From Aeoliella straminimaris (GTDB lineage Bacteria; Planctomycetota; Planctomycetia; Pirellulales; Lacipirellulaceae): a DNA stretch of 64,000 nt. The notes beneath the pieces are model-generated. The model did not search any database, was not told where the DNA came from, and saw only the letters and a list, made by a program, of their open reading frames with translations. Shown here one piece after another: positions 1 through 8,665 of this stretch (position 1 is its first letter; every line of letters begins with the position of its first letter). The position numbers and the translations under genes are program-made. Location of the stretch: NCBI RefSeq assembly GCF_024054565.1, contig NZ_JAMXLR010000092.1, positions 186,001-250,000 of the forward strand. Direction: 5' to 3'.

Positions 1-51
1 CGGATGGGGATCCGGCGGAAGCGGCGGCAGGTAATTGCGGTCGGCGGTCAT
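1..51 (-). CDS. Partial N-terminus of an unidentified protein running off the left edge
   Basis: On the minus strand an ATG at 51 is preceded by a strong purine-rich ribosome site (GAGGGGGGC, about 5 bases upstream) and opens a frame, MTADRNYLPPLPPDPHP, that stays open to the window edge. Only 17 codons are visible, so no family can be named. The gene would be divergent from the BamE-like gene at 299, with about 250 bases of shared upstream DNA. The start is supported mainly by the ribosome site; the frame could be spurious. Confidence 0.4.
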   Translation of the reverse strand, partial: MTADRNYLPPLPPDPHP

Positions 52-298
52 CCAGTCGCCCCCCTCTGGCGTACTATCCGGATTCTCGCAGTTGGGCCTG
101 TATCCACGCGCCTCGGTCCTGTGTTCCGTGGGTAGTACGCAGACGCGTGCGTGGTGGTTCTAATAATCTTCGATTGTTTCGCTCTCCAACCGGAATTTCC
201 CTGGTGCAGGGTTCGTATACGCTCCAGGATACTGTCGAGCTTCGGTCAGACTGTCGCGATGTAATCCATCGATCACGGGAGGCAAGCATCCGGCAAGT

Positions 299-736
299 AT
301 GGCAATCGCAACGACCATCCCCCGCTTTTCCATAAGACAATTGCTGCTGCTAGTGGCCGTGGTGGCGATCGGTGCCTGGATCTACCGTTCTTTCCACCCG
401 TTGGGGCCACTACTGGCCTTGCTGTATGGCCTTACCTGTATTGCCCTGGTGGCCATCACTCGCGAGAAGATGCCGCTTGCCGCGGCGTGTGTGCTTGCCG
501 GGATCATCGTTGGCTTCATGGGCTTTCCCATGGTCATGATGTCGGCCCATCCGGTGCCCGGCCATCTGCTGAACCGAGTGCAGCCCGGCATGACGCAGGC
601 GGAAGTCGAGAGGTTGCTGGGAACGCCCGCCCGAAAGAGCGACTACGATTGGGAGTACGGAGGCTTCACATTTTGCCATATCACCATCCGTTTCACATCG
701 GACGGCAAAGTCGACTACGTGGTTCACGACCACTAA
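299..736 (+). CDS. Inner-membrane protein with C-terminal BamE/SmpA-like domain
   Basis: This is a 145-residue protein. It starts with a short tail and the FSIRQLLLLVAVVAIGAW helix often seen at the start of planctomycete membrane proteins. Two more hydrophobic segments follow at about residues 36-53 and 58-80. From about residue 90 the sequence VQPGMTQAEVERLLGTP matches the SmpA/OmlA (BamE) signature, in which a PGMT-x-x-x-V-x-x-x-LG-x-P stretch begins a small alpha/beta fold. In true BamE this domain sits on a lipoprotein of the outer-membrane assembly complex; here it is tethered by membrane helices, so a BAM role is not implied. The nearest purine-rich stretch (GGGAGG, about 277-282) is rather far from the ATG. 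No neighbour points to a pathway. Confidence 0.7.
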   Translation: MAIATTIPRFSIRQLLLLVAVVAIGAWIYRSFHPLGPLLALLYGLTCIALVAITREKMPLAAACVLAGIIVGFMGFPMVMMSAHPVPGHLLNRVQPGMTQAEVERLLGTPARKSDYDWEYGGFTFCHITIRFTSDGKVDYVVHDH

Positions 737-1070
737 GGGCTGCCGCTCATTTCGCTTGAGCAGGCGCCTCCGGCAGGAAGGACCAAAGTGGAACCCATGA
801 GCTAACATGCTGAGGGACAACTTGCCGCAAAATGAGGCGTTACGGAGGGGGACTTGGCATTTTTTTCTTGCGAGTCCACTGTGCCCTGGGTACCTTCGGT
901 GGAATGAATACTTGTGAAGTGGGGCGACACCAGCGTGCTGAAAGCGCAGCTCGAAGAGATGCCTCAGCGGCGATTTGGGGCAGCCAACACTGTACACCAA
1001 CTCTGAAAAAACGTTCTGGGGCATGGTCACGCCTGTGCCATGCACCGCGATTGGCGCAGGAGAGTCCCTG
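737..1070 (+). other. Intergenic stretch with nothing recognised
   Basis: These 334 bases separate the BamE-like gene from the first PEP-CTERM gene. I see short open frames on both strands but none with codon use or a ribosome site that convinces me. There is no clear hairpin with a T-run. The promoter of the PEP-CTERM gene presumably lies here but I cannot place it. Confidence 0.5.
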
Positions 1071-1706
1071 ATGTTGAAGCAACTTCTGATCGTAGCGGCC
1101 GTGTTCGTGTGCCCCGTGGGGCTTCATGCACAGATTCTGCCACCCGTGGGCCCCTTTTACGGGTTCGAATCCGTCTCGGGATTCGACGAGGGTTGGGAAT
1201 TCGTTGGCGGGTGGATGACCATGGAAGTCCAGCCGGGCAGGCTCACCCCCGACATGATCACCGGCTGGGAACTTCAATTCATGTCGCCGTCGAGCGAAAC
1301 ACCGCATCGGCTGACTGGGGGCGACTTCTCCGGCAACAGTTCGGTGAGCATTCCGCAGCCCAATTATGTCTATCAGGAAACGCTGACCGTCAGTCTTGAC
1401 GGCGTTACCCAAGGTATCTCTGCCACACTCGAGATGCCGCAGTACTTGGAATTCAGTTCCAACGACGGCACGCTCGGCGCGACCTGGTATGGTGGCAGAA
1501 CATCGACTGCCCATCCTGTGCCTTACCTGCAGCTATACGATTCGTCAGTCACGTCCATGCCGAACTACTCCGAAGCCCACCTCGAGGTGGGAGCAAACAA
1601 CGTTGCGAGATTCGTAGCGGCGGAAGAGGTGCCGGAGCCGTCGACCTTGCTCGGCGGAATCTTGGCGCTGGCGGTGGCTTGCTGCGGGCGACGGCTGCTT
1701 CTTTAG
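1071..1706 (+). CDS. PEP-CTERM sorting-domain surface protein
   Basis: The ATG at 1071 is preceded by AGGAGAG (1058-1064), which decides the start over upstream in-frame codons. The 211-residue product opens with a signal peptide (MLKQLLIVAAVFVCPVG, cleavage probably near LHAQ). It ends with the tripartite PEP-CTERM signal: VPEPST, a hydrophobic helix (LLGGILALAVACC) and a basic GRR tail. Such proteins are substrates of exosortase, which cuts at the PEP motif and passes the protein to the cell surface, usually in bacteria making exopolysaccharide. The roughly 160-residue middle has no motif I recognise and looks like a secreted beta-rich domain. No exosortase gene is in this window. Confidence 0.85.
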   Translation: MLKQLLIVAAVFVCPVGLHAQILPPVGPFYGFESVSGFDEGWEFVGGWMTMEVQPGRLTPDMITGWELQFMSPSSETPHRLTGGDFSGNSSVSIPQPNYVYQETLTVSLDGVTQGISATLEMPQYLEFSSNDGTLGATWYGGRTSTAHPVPYLQLYDSSVTSMPNYSEAHLEVGANNVARFVAAEEVPEPSTLLGGILALAVACCGRRLLL

Positions 1707-2024
1707 CCTCTGACGGCGGCAATTCTCATCGGCGTGCAATTCGAAACCGCGTCGAAAGATGTGGAAGAGGCAGTGTCGATTGCCCGACCCAAAGTGCGAC
1801 GCATCGTTCGGGGCGAGGAAACGGGGCAGAATGAAAGGCCGCCGGCACGTTAGTCGGCGACAGTCTACTTGTCTGAAGCATCTGTGGGATAGCGGTTCCC
1901 GCATGCATCGAGTCATTCTTTGAATGTTTCCCTGACAGGCGGTAGACTGGAAATCAGTCTTATCCGCCTGGACACCGCGTGTTTCCTTCTCGTTCGCTTA
2001 AACTCGAGACGCACGGAGTGACCT
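1707..2024 (+). other. Intergenic region between two PEP-CTERM genes, with one structured element
   Basis: These 318 bases contain no convincing gene. The only clear element is the compound inverted repeat at 1936-1970, described separately. The region should also hold the promoter of the second PEP-CTERM gene; no strong -35/-10 pair is obvious. Confidence 0.5.
1936..1970 (+). promoter_or_regulatory. Two-tier perfect inverted repeat in the leader of a PEP-CTERM gene
   Basis: The outer arms CAGGCGG (1936-1942) and CCGCCTG (1964-1970) are exact reverse complements. So are the inner arms AGACTG (1944-1949) and CAGTCT (1955-1960), around a GAAAT loop. The two tiers are separated by a T / TAT internal loop. 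It lies 54 bases upstream of the ATG at 2025 and has no T-run, so it reads better as an mRNA leader structure or an operator than as a terminator of the gene ending at 1706. Confidence 0.55.
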
Positions 2025-2747
2025 ATGAAACGTTTCTTGTTAGGCACTACTCTCGTCGCATCACTGGCTGCCGCATCTACTGCTCACACCCAGGTCTTGC
2101 TCGCCGAGTTTTCAGAGCAGAGCTATCCAACGAATCCGATGAATGGATACGGCGGTTTTACATTTGGAGACTTCAGCGTTGGTGGGGCGGTGACGGCCAC
2201 ATCGGACAGCCTTGTGCTCGATGTTGCGGTGGACAACGACGGGGTAAACGGAAAATTTGGGGGCGTCGGCGTCGACTTCGGCACTCCCGCCGAGATAGCC
2301 CCCAGCGTATTCGTTCTCCAGCCCATCGACTTCGATTCAGACGTGGCGTGGTGGGAGATGCGCGTGAAGTTGCTCGAGAGTAACGAATCGACGACAGTGA
2401 ACGCCGTATACCGCGATTCCGACTCGCCTGACAACGCCGATCAAGAGGAGTATCAGTTCAACTTCGACCTTTCGAGCATACCGGATGATGCACAGTTCCA
2501 TGTGATCACCGTCCCTGCAAATGATTTCGGTTCTTCTTCGCCCTCCACTGGAACGCCCGATGGGATGAACAACCCTGGTTTGAATCAAATCCAGATCCAA
2601 AGCGTATTTGGCAGCGACCTGCGCACTCACATCGAAGTGGACTACGTGAGGATCTATACGGTACCCGAGCCCACGGGGCTGACTTTGATGGGGTTGTGCC
2701 TTGCTGAAGTAGTACTCGTCTGGCGCAAGTCTCTCAAAATCTGTTGA
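2025..2747 (+). CDS. PEP-CTERM-like secreted beta-rich protein
   Basis: This 240-residue protein has a clear signal peptide (MKRFLLGTTLVASLAAASTA, cleavage near HTQ). The body is acidic and rich in Asp/Gly/Ser, resembling carbohydrate-binding jelly-roll modules; a stretch near residues 200-212 (HIEVDYVRIY) is like the last strand of many carbohydrate-binding domains. The C-terminus has VPEP followed by a hydrophobic segment and RKS, a PEP-CTERM-like anchor, though the helix contains a Glu and the tail is slightly longer than usual. The start is supported by GGAGTGACCT directly before the ATG. It follows another PEP-CTERM gene on the same strand but is probably transcribed separately because of the 318-base gap. 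Sugar binding is an inference only. Confidence 0.75.
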   Translation: MKRFLLGTTLVASLAAASTAHTQVLLAEFSEQSYPTNPMNGYGGFTFGDFSVGGAVTATSDSLVLDVAVDNDGVNGKFGGVGVDFGTPAEIAPSVFVLQPIDFDSDVAWWEMRVKLLESNESTTVNAVYRDSDSPDNADQEEYQFNFDLSSIPDDAQFHVITVPANDFGSSSPSTGTPDGMNNPGLNQIQIQSVFGSDLRTHIEVDYVRIYTVPEPTGLTLMGLCLAEVVLVWRKSLKIC

Positions 2748-3318
2748 GGTGTGGCACAAGAGCAGGACCGCACGGTGGTGCCACGGAGTTGGCAGGACGC
2801 CCGCGCCGTGAACCTTGAGTCAGGACTTTCAAGACCGAGTCGATCGTTTACCTGCCGCGCGGTCTGCTGCGTAGATCCTGTTCTCCCGAAGTGCCTGCCC
2901 CGCGACCACCAAAGGGCCCGCTCTAATCCCCACTTTCTCCCACGTCGCCAGGCGAAATTTTACACGCCCTGTGGTAAAACGGTGCGGGGCAATCCAGGTG
3001 GATGGGCCGGCCCCGCCAGCAGGCGGTTGAGTATTCCGCGGCGGCACCGTCGGCTCGCAACAACGCTGGTTCCTGGTCCCCCCGAGTAATGTCGCAGTTT
3101 TGTCGCACCTGCGGCGAACCGAGCGCAACAACCCTTGGAGTTTTGTCGCACCCCCCGATTGGTTTTGTCGAGAAAACAGGTCGTTTCAAGTGAAGGGCTG
3201 CGACAAAACGCCAGGAGTAATGTCGCAGTGAATCGTATTTAGGCCGTACTGCGACTTTACTGCGGCAAAACCCTGCGGCCGGCGTCGTCGGCTTACAACT
3301 AACGCCTCTCGCCTCCCC
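2748..3318 (+). other. 571-base non-coding region with short repeats
   Basis: There is no convincing gene here. The first 200 bases are unremarkable. The second half carries the array of TTTTGTCGCA / TGCGACAAAA motifs described separately. holA starts directly after it without an obvious Shine-Dalgarno site. Confidence 0.6.
3084..3271. repeat. Array of short TTTTGTCGCA / TGCGACAAAA motifs
   Basis: GAGTAATGTCGCAG occurs exactly twice (3084-3097 and 3215-3228). TTTTGTCGCA occurs at 3098-3107 and 3141-3150, with a variant TTTTGTCGAG at 3163-3172. The reverse-complement form TGCGACAAAAC is at 3199-3209, and degenerate forms TGCGAC (3250) and TGCGGCAAAAC (3261-3271) follow. Spacing is irregular and units are too short for CRISPR. 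The 11-mer GGAGTTTTGTC at 3137-3147 recurs at 37294-37304 in a second array. Confidence 0.65.
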
Positions 3319-4374
3319 ATGCTCGCACTCGAACTTTTAGTTGCCAAACAGCTTCCCGAACGTGGTCCCCTGTGCGCCGTGTATGGCGACGACGATTACC
3401 TGCGGCGGGAGGTGTTGATGCGGTTGCGCGGGGGCGAGTCGGCCGCCTACTTCACCGGCAAGGAGGCCGACTGGCGGGACGTGCACGATGCACTGACCAC
3501 GATGAGCCTGTTTGGCGACGATGCCCAGGTGGTGGTCGTGGAGGAGGCTGACACTTTTGTCACGGCCTGCCGCGACAAGTTGGAAAACTGGGTGAACTCG
3601 CCACACGGCTCGCGGACCCTGGTGCTGGAGGTCAAGACCTGGCCCAAGACCACCCGGCTGGCCAAGGCGACCGACAAGGTGGGGCTGGCCGTCGACTGTG
3701 GCGTGCCGACCGACAACAAAGGGGGGCGGCTCAACAAGTTCACGACCGCCGCCAAGAAGTGGCTCTCGCACCGCGCCAAGCACGTGCATCAGTGCGAGCT
3801 CGACCGCACGGCCTGCGACCGGCTGTTCGATCTGTTGCCACTGTCGCTGGGGCTGATGGATCAAGAAGTGGCCAAGCTGTCGCTGATGTCCGACTCGGGC
3901 GTAGTAGATTTGCCGCTGGTCGAGGCCAACGTCGGCGATTGGCGGACTCGTCAGACCTGGGACATGATCGACGCGATGGTCGAAGGACGGGCGGCCGAGG
4001 CGATGAAGCAGCTCGACAAACTGCTAGCAGCGGGCGAGGAGCCGATCCCTATTCTGGCGCAAGTGGCCTACACGCTGCGAAAGTTCGCCACGGCCAGCCG
4101 GCTGGTCGAGCAAACCGAAGCCGCCGGACGACGGGTGTACCTGCCACAGGTGATGCTCGAGGCGGGGTTCTGGAAGAACAAGACAGACGACGCCACCCGG
4201 CAGCTGAAAGCCATCGGCCGTCCCCGGGCGCTGCAGCTATCGCGTTGGCTGCTGGAGATGGACCTGGCGATGAAGGGCTACAATAGCGGGGCGGACGCCG
4301 CGCGGTTGGAGCTGGAGCGACTGATAGCACGCTTGTCGGACGAAGCCAAGCCAGCCAGGGCAGGGGCCCGGTGA
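3319..4374 (+). CDS. holA: DNA polymerase III subunit delta
   Basis: The 351-residue protein matches the delta subunit of the clamp loader, which opens the beta sliding clamp during replication. Visible signs are the N-terminal LCAVYGDDDYLRREV stretch (the degenerate P-loop region of delta, usually YGxExYL), FGDDAQVVVVEEAD, the region around LSLGLMDQEVAKLSL equivalent to the family's E-x-x-K-L motif, the W-D-M-I-DAM segment, and a C-terminal helical collar with LAQVAYTLRKF. The length is normal for the family. No Shine-Dalgarno site is obvious before the ATG at 3319. The next gene is 234 bases downstream, so holA appears to stand alone, preceded by the short-motif array. Confidence 0.88.
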   Translation: MLALELLVAKQLPERGPLCAVYGDDDYLRREVLMRLRGGESAAYFTGKEADWRDVHDALTTMSLFGDDAQVVVVEEADTFVTACRDKLENWVNSPHGSRTLVLEVKTWPKTTRLAKATDKVGLAVDCGVPTDNKGGRLNKFTTAAKKWLSHRAKHVHQCELDRTACDRLFDLLPLSLGLMDQEVAKLSLMSDSGVVDLPLVEANVGDWRTRQTWDMIDAMVEGRAAEAMKQLDKLLAAGEEPIPILAQVAYTLRKFATASRLVEQTEAAGRRVYLPQVMLEAGFWKNKTDDATRQLKAIGRPRALQLSRWLLEMDLAMKGYNSGADAARLELERLIARLSDEAKPARAGAR

Positions 4375-4608
4375 CTCGACGTGGTGTGCCTGGGAGTGAG
4401 CTCCGCCACCCATAGCTTACCGCTCGCGCGGCCAAGCTATCACCGCTGTCAGGCAAAAGATTCGAGCGCTAACGAATGTCGCCTTGCCGCCGCTCTTTGT
4501 ATTTCCTACCATCCGCCTCGCAAGTGCTAGGGCCTGCCGACTTTACGACGGTCGGGTCCAAATTGTTGGGGACCAAGTGTTGGGGGGAGGGAATCGATAG
4601 ACCTGGCA

Positions 4609-6084
4609 ATGTTCATGGTGCGAAGAACACACATATTACTGCTCGCGGTAGGTTGTCTGGCGCTCACCGGCTGCCAGTCGATGCCGTGGACGCGTACGGC
4701 CTCGAACGATGCGCCGAAGTCGCCCACGGCAGATCTGCCGATGGCCATTGGTCGCGAGGGTTCGAGCCTCGCCACACCCGAAGTACAACAGGCCGCCTCG
4801 TTCGCCGATCCCAACGCCTTGGTGTCCGGCAATTCGAATATCACCCCGCTCTCGGGGCAGGAGCTTTCCCAGAGCGATGAGGTGCTGCGCGAGTTGAACA
4901 CCATCGGCGCGGTCGACCCCGTGGCGGCACAGCAGTTGGTCGAGCGGTTGCAAGAGACCAAACCGTCGCTCCGTCCGCTGGTCGCCCGACAGTTCCGCAC
5001 CAGTTGGCAGTATCACCGCGAGAGGTTCGGTGGCCTAGGCGACACGGCGTTGGCTCAAGAGTCGCAAGAGTCGACCGACAGCGTGACCCACGTGGCACAA
5101 ATGCCATCGCCGGCGGATGCGCCAGCGCCTCCACCTACTCTGGACCAACCACCAACGACGTACCTGCCGAGCGAGGCGACGCCGGCAGCCGAACAGGCGC
5201 CGCCCCAGCCCGCAGATTCGAACACTGGGCCCCCTTCGCCACCGGGACCGCAGGCATCCGCCGCCGTCAAGCCGCTGAAGCAGGATGCTCAGGTGCAACA
5301 GGCGGCGCACGTCGAACCGGTTGCTTCGGCACCGCCGGCCGAGACGAAGGATACGCCTGGAGGAATGGAAGTCGAGGAGCCACGCAGCTGGCAGGAAGTG
5401 CTCGGGCAGAGTATCGACAAGCTGGCTGACGACGTGGTAAAGGACCCGCACAACACGGACGAAGCGTACCAGCATGTGCTGCTGCGAATGATGCAACTGG
5501 TGGCCGGCGATAAGGAGCAAGCGCTGGAACCGATACCTGGACTGACGCCCACGGAGCAAAGTTACTGGACCAATCAGCTATTCGCCATCGCGACGCTGCT
5601 CGACCACCAGGCGATGCCTGACGAGGAAGCCCGGGCCGCACTGGCCGCCGAGCAGTTGGCCGAAGCGGCCGCCCGGTTGGGTGAGCTGTCGAACCTGGAA
5701 GTGCGTAATCTGGCGTTCTGCAAGCGGGTGTATGGCTATGGCGACTTTGACAGGCAGCAGGAGGATAGCTACAAGCCGGGGCAGCAGGTTACGCTGTATG
5801 CCGAGGTGGACAACTTCCGTAGCGAATCGACCGACAAGGGGTATCACACAGCACTCGCTACCAGCTACGAAGTGCTGGATCAGGCCGGCAACCGCGTGGA
5901 AGGTGGCGAGTTCGCCACGGTGGAAGATTACTGCAGTCGCAAGCGGCAGGATTTCTTCATCGAGTATACGGTCCAACTACCCAAGCAGATTTACGCCAGC
6001 AAGTACGAGCTGCGTTTGACGATCCGCGACCGCTTGAGCGGCAAGATCGGCAAGTCATCCATTGCGTTTGAAATCGTGGAGTAA
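4609..6084 (+). CDS. Large lipoprotein of unknown function with Pro/Ala-rich linker
   Basis: This is a 491-residue lipoprotein. Its signal peptide ends in the lipobox LTGC (Cys about residue 22). Residues about 45-130 are polar and helical. Residues about 155-260 form a low-complexity Pro/Ala/Gln linker. The C-terminal 230 residues look folded: a helical part (about 270-365) followed by a beta-rich domain (YKPGQQVTLYAEVDNFRSES through RLTIRDRLSGKIG), possibly an immunoglobulin-like fold. I do not recognise a named family; similar lipoproteins occur in planctomycetes. An alternative start is ATG 4615. The amine oxidase gene follows after 51 bases, so the two may be co-transcribed. Confidence 0.75.
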   Translation: MFMVRRTHILLLAVGCLALTGCQSMPWTRTASNDAPKSPTADLPMAIGREGSSLATPEVQQAASFADPNALVSGNSNITPLSGQELSQSDEVLRELNTIGAVDPVAAQQLVERLQETKPSLRPLVARQFRTSWQYHRERFGGLGDTALAQESQESTDSVTHVAQMPSPADAPAPPPTLDQPPTTYLPSEATPAAEQAPPQPADSNTGPPSPPGPQASAAVKPLKQDAQVQQAAHVEPVASAPPAETKDTPGGMEVEEPRSWQEVLGQSIDKLADDVVKDPHNTDEAYQHVLLRMMQLVAGDKEQALEPIPGLTPTEQSYWTNQLFAIATLLDHQAMPDEEARAALAAEQLAEAAARLGELSNLEVRNLAFCKRVYGYGDFDRQQEDSYKPGQQVTLYAEVDNFRSESTDKGYHTALATSYEVLDQAGNRVEGGEFATVEDYCSRKRQDFFIEYTVQLPKQIYASKYELRLTIRDRLSGKIGKSSIAFEIVE

Positions 6085-6135
6085 GCACGAGGTTCGTTGC
6101 CGCCACTGACGAGCAACTCCTCGTCCGAGGGCAGC

Positions 6136-7260
6136 ATGAAGTCATACGACGTCATTGTCGTCGGTGCCGGGGGCATCGGCACCGCTACGATGTGCGAACT
6201 CGCACGGCGAGGACTGCGGGTGCTGGGCATCGACCGCTTCTCGCCACCGCACGTCCGCGGCAGCACGCACGGCGAGACTCGTATCATCCGCCAGGCGTAC
6301 TTCGAGCACCCCGACTATGTCCCCCTGCTGTGGCGGACTTACGAGCATTGGAACGAGCTGCAGCAAGCCACGGGCGCCAGGCTCTTTACACCATGCGGCC
6401 TGGTGGAAGCTGGACCCACCGATGGCGAAGTGGTTGCCGGTGTACTGCGCGCAGCGCAGGAGCACACGCTGGAGGTCGAACAGCTGTCAGCCGATGAGAT
6501 CGCCAAACGCTGGCCGGCGCTACGCTTGCCGGACGACATGACCGCCGTGTTCGAACCCACCGCTGGTTACCTGCTGGTCGAGCGGTGTGTGGACGTATTG
6601 CTGCAGCAAGCCAGGCAGCACGGCGCGGAGCTGCTCGCCGATTGCGGAGTAATCGGCTGGCAGGCAAGCGACAAGGCCGTGGAAGTCGCGACCAGCAAGG
6701 GATCCTACTCGGCTGCGTCGATGGTAGTAACCGCGGGCGCTTGGGCCGCTGATTTGCTCGACGACCTGGGCGTACCATTGACGGTGCTGCGAAAGACACT
6801 GTTCTGGTACCCAGCCGCCGGAGTGGAACGCGCCACGGAGTTGCCAGCCTTCCTGTACGAGTTCGACTTTGGCGTACCGTATGGGTTTCCCGTGATCGAT
6901 GGTCAGTTGATGAAGGTAGCCGTACACAATGGAGGGGCACCGGTCGACGATCCTTTGCGGAGCGAAGATCAGGTCGACTCCCACGAACTGGGCGTGACGC
7001 AGCGTTTTCTGTCCCAGTGTGTAGTCGGGGCAGGGGACACCCCGACAGTCAGCAGTACCTGCCTGTACACGATGACGCCGGATAGCCATTTCATAGTCGA
7101 TCGGCACCCTGAGCACGCGAACGTGGTGTTCGCCGCTGGCCTGTCGGGACACGGCTACAAATTTGCACCCGTATTGGGCGAGGCATTAGCCGACCTGGTG
7201 GTCGCGGGAAAGTCAGAGCTTTCGATCGACTTCCTCGGCCTGCACCGATTCAAGCTGTAA
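6136..7260 (+). CDS. SoxA/SolA-type flavin oxidase (sarcosine or N-methyl-tryptophan oxidase family)
   Basis: This 374-residue DAO-family flavoenzyme has the dinucleotide-binding motif VVGAGGIGTATMCELARRG at the N-terminus and the family signature STHGETRIIRQAY near residue 45. A Cys at residue 309, within TCLYTMTPDSHF, is the position that in monomeric sarcosine oxidase carries covalently bound FAD. SGHGYKFAPVLGE near the C-terminus is also conserved. These enzymes oxidise the N-methyl group of small secondary amines, releasing formaldehyde and hydrogen peroxide. The exact substrate cannot be read from sequence. The start at 6136 fits the family N-terminus better than the upstream codon at 6097. 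The gene ends 10 bases from the convergent TelA-like gene. Confidence 0.85.
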   Translation: MKSYDVIVVGAGGIGTATMCELARRGLRVLGIDRFSPPHVRGSTHGETRIIRQAYFEHPDYVPLLWRTYEHWNELQQATGARLFTPCGLVEAGPTDGEVVAGVLRAAQEHTLEVEQLSADEIAKRWPALRLPDDMTAVFEPTAGYLLVERCVDVLLQQARQHGAELLADCGVIGWQASDKAVEVATSKGSYSAASMVVTAGAWAADLLDDLGVPLTVLRKTLFWYPAAGVERATELPAFLYEFDFGVPYGFPVIDGQLMKVAVHNGGAPVDDPLRSEDQVDSHELGVTQRFLSQCVVGAGDTPTVSSTCLYTMTPDSHFIVDRHPEHANVVFAAGLSGHGYKFAPVLGEALADLVVAGKSELSIDFLGLHRFKL

Positions 7261-7270
7261 CCAAGCCGCC

Positions 7271-8494
7271 TTACCGCACGGCAGCCTGTGCATCCTCCTC
7301 GGACGCTCCCAAAGCGAACTTGGCCAGCGTGTTTTGATAGCGAGCTTTGCCTTCCTCGACCACGCGTCGGATCTCGCGGGCGTTCTGTTCGCTTTCCTTC
7401 CGCAGATCGGCCACCATTTTCAGGGATTCGACCTGGTAGTCGGAGATGGCACTCACCAGCTTCTCCAGCGAGTCGGGGCTGATCGTCGAACCGTAGCCCG
7501 CCTTCAGCGCGGCGCGTTCGAGTTCCTGCCCCAGTTCGGCGACGTCTTCCAAGCTCTTGTTCACCCCTTCTTTCAGCGCCTCGGTCGACTGCGTGGCTTC
7601 GTGCAACCCCTGCTGCGAAGTGTACACCGTGCCCAGGATGGTGAAGACATGCTCATTGGTGGTGAAGAAAGTTACCGCCCGGCGGTACACCTGTTCTTTG
7701 ACGTCGTGCGTCTGGCGTAGCTTGGTGACCAGCGTCTCACCGACGTCGTATCCGATGGCCAGGTTTTCGGCGATGTCTTTGCAGAGCTGGTAGATGCGAT
7801 CCTCGGTCTTCCACTTGTCGTGCGCCTCGTCCCGCTGCAGCTCGAGCCGCGATTGTTGGCTTTCATCGTCACCGGAATAGTCGCTGACGGCTTGCTGTGC
7901 GTCGGCCAGGGATTTCTTGGCGGCTTCGAGATGTGGCAACTGCTCCTGGAGGAGTTCCCGAGCCATGATTTCCGCTTCCTTCAGCGCGAAGCGGAAGTCG
8001 ATGTAGCCGTCCATGATCACTTCCTCACGGTCGAGCTGGTTCTTGGTTTCTTTGCAGACGTCCTGATAAACGTCCACGATCTTCTCGAACCGTGCGTGGG
8101 GCGAGCCACGGCGGATGTTCATCCAAACGTTCGACATCTTCTCGCCCAGGCCGATCTTGCCATCGTCCAGTTGTGCGATCAGCCGCTTGGAGTCCTCGCG
8201 AATCGAATCGAACATCTGGCTGATCTCGAGGTACCGATTGCCCACATTGATGTTCTCCACATTCTCTCGCACAAGCTGATTGAACTCGCTCATGTGCTTT
8301 ACCGTGTTGGCAATCGCCAGTGCACGGGCTTCGTCCACGTGGCGGACCTCCTCCAGGAGGCGGATCAGCTCGTTTTGTACGTCCTTGCCGGTGGCGACGC
8401 CGAACCGCTCCAGAACCTCCAGGGCACGGTCCATGTACTTGGAGGTCTTCGGTGTGGACTTGGGCTCGGCTTGCTGGGCGGTTTGACTGGCCAT
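7271..8494 (-). CDS. TelA-like coiled-coil protein (toxic-anion-resistance fold, distant)
   Basis: This is a 407-residue soluble, almost fully alpha-helical protein. Residues about 95-270 (ISQMFDSIREDSKRLIAQLDD, then VYQDVCKETKNQLDREE) have the layout of TelA/KlaA proteins, in which one long helical module is followed by helices ending in VSALRTAV-like segments. Here the matching part is LAIGYDVGETLVTKLRQTHD onward. The match is by topology and scattered residues, so TelA is a tentative name; TelA proteins are linked to tellurite and cell-envelope stress, with unclear biochemistry. The ATG at 8494 (MASQTAQQ) looks better than the upstream codon at 8581. It is divergent from the DUF6384-like gene with only 171 bases between starts, suggesting shared control. 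Confidence 0.55.
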   Translation of the reverse strand: MASQTAQQAEPKSTPKTSKYMDRALEVLERFGVATGKDVQNELIRLLEEVRHVDEARALAIANTVKHMSEFNQLVRENVENINVGNRYLEISQMFDSIREDSKRLIAQLDDGKIGLGEKMSNVWMNIRRGSPHARFEKIVDVYQDVCKETKNQLDREEVIMDGYIDFRFALKEAEIMARELLQEQLPHLEAAKKSLADAQQAVSDYSGDDESQQSRLELQRDEAHDKWKTEDRIYQLCKDIAENLAIGYDVGETLVTKLRQTHDVKEQVYRRAVTFFTTNEHVFTILGTVYTSQQGLHEATQSTEALKEGVNKSLEDVAELGQELERAALKAGYGSTISPDSLEKLVSAISDYQVESLKMVADLRKESEQNAREIRRVVEEGKARYQNTLAKFALGASEEDAQAAVR

Positions 8495-8665
8495 GGACAG
8501 TTCTCGCGATAAAAGTGAAGGGCTGATCGCCTCGCGAACCACGGGCGGCCTGCTTGGCATTTGCCCTTCAGTAAACAACAATTAGAGGCGGCCGACAAGC
8601 ATCTACGCGTCCCCGTTCGGGCGACTCGCAGGATTTCAGGAAACCAGTAGTGGAGTAACCGAGCC

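Noticed and set aside
74..340. 88-codon minus-strand frame near the left edge
   Set aside because: Cys/Arg-rich sequence without a ribosome site; it overlaps the start of the BamE-like gene.
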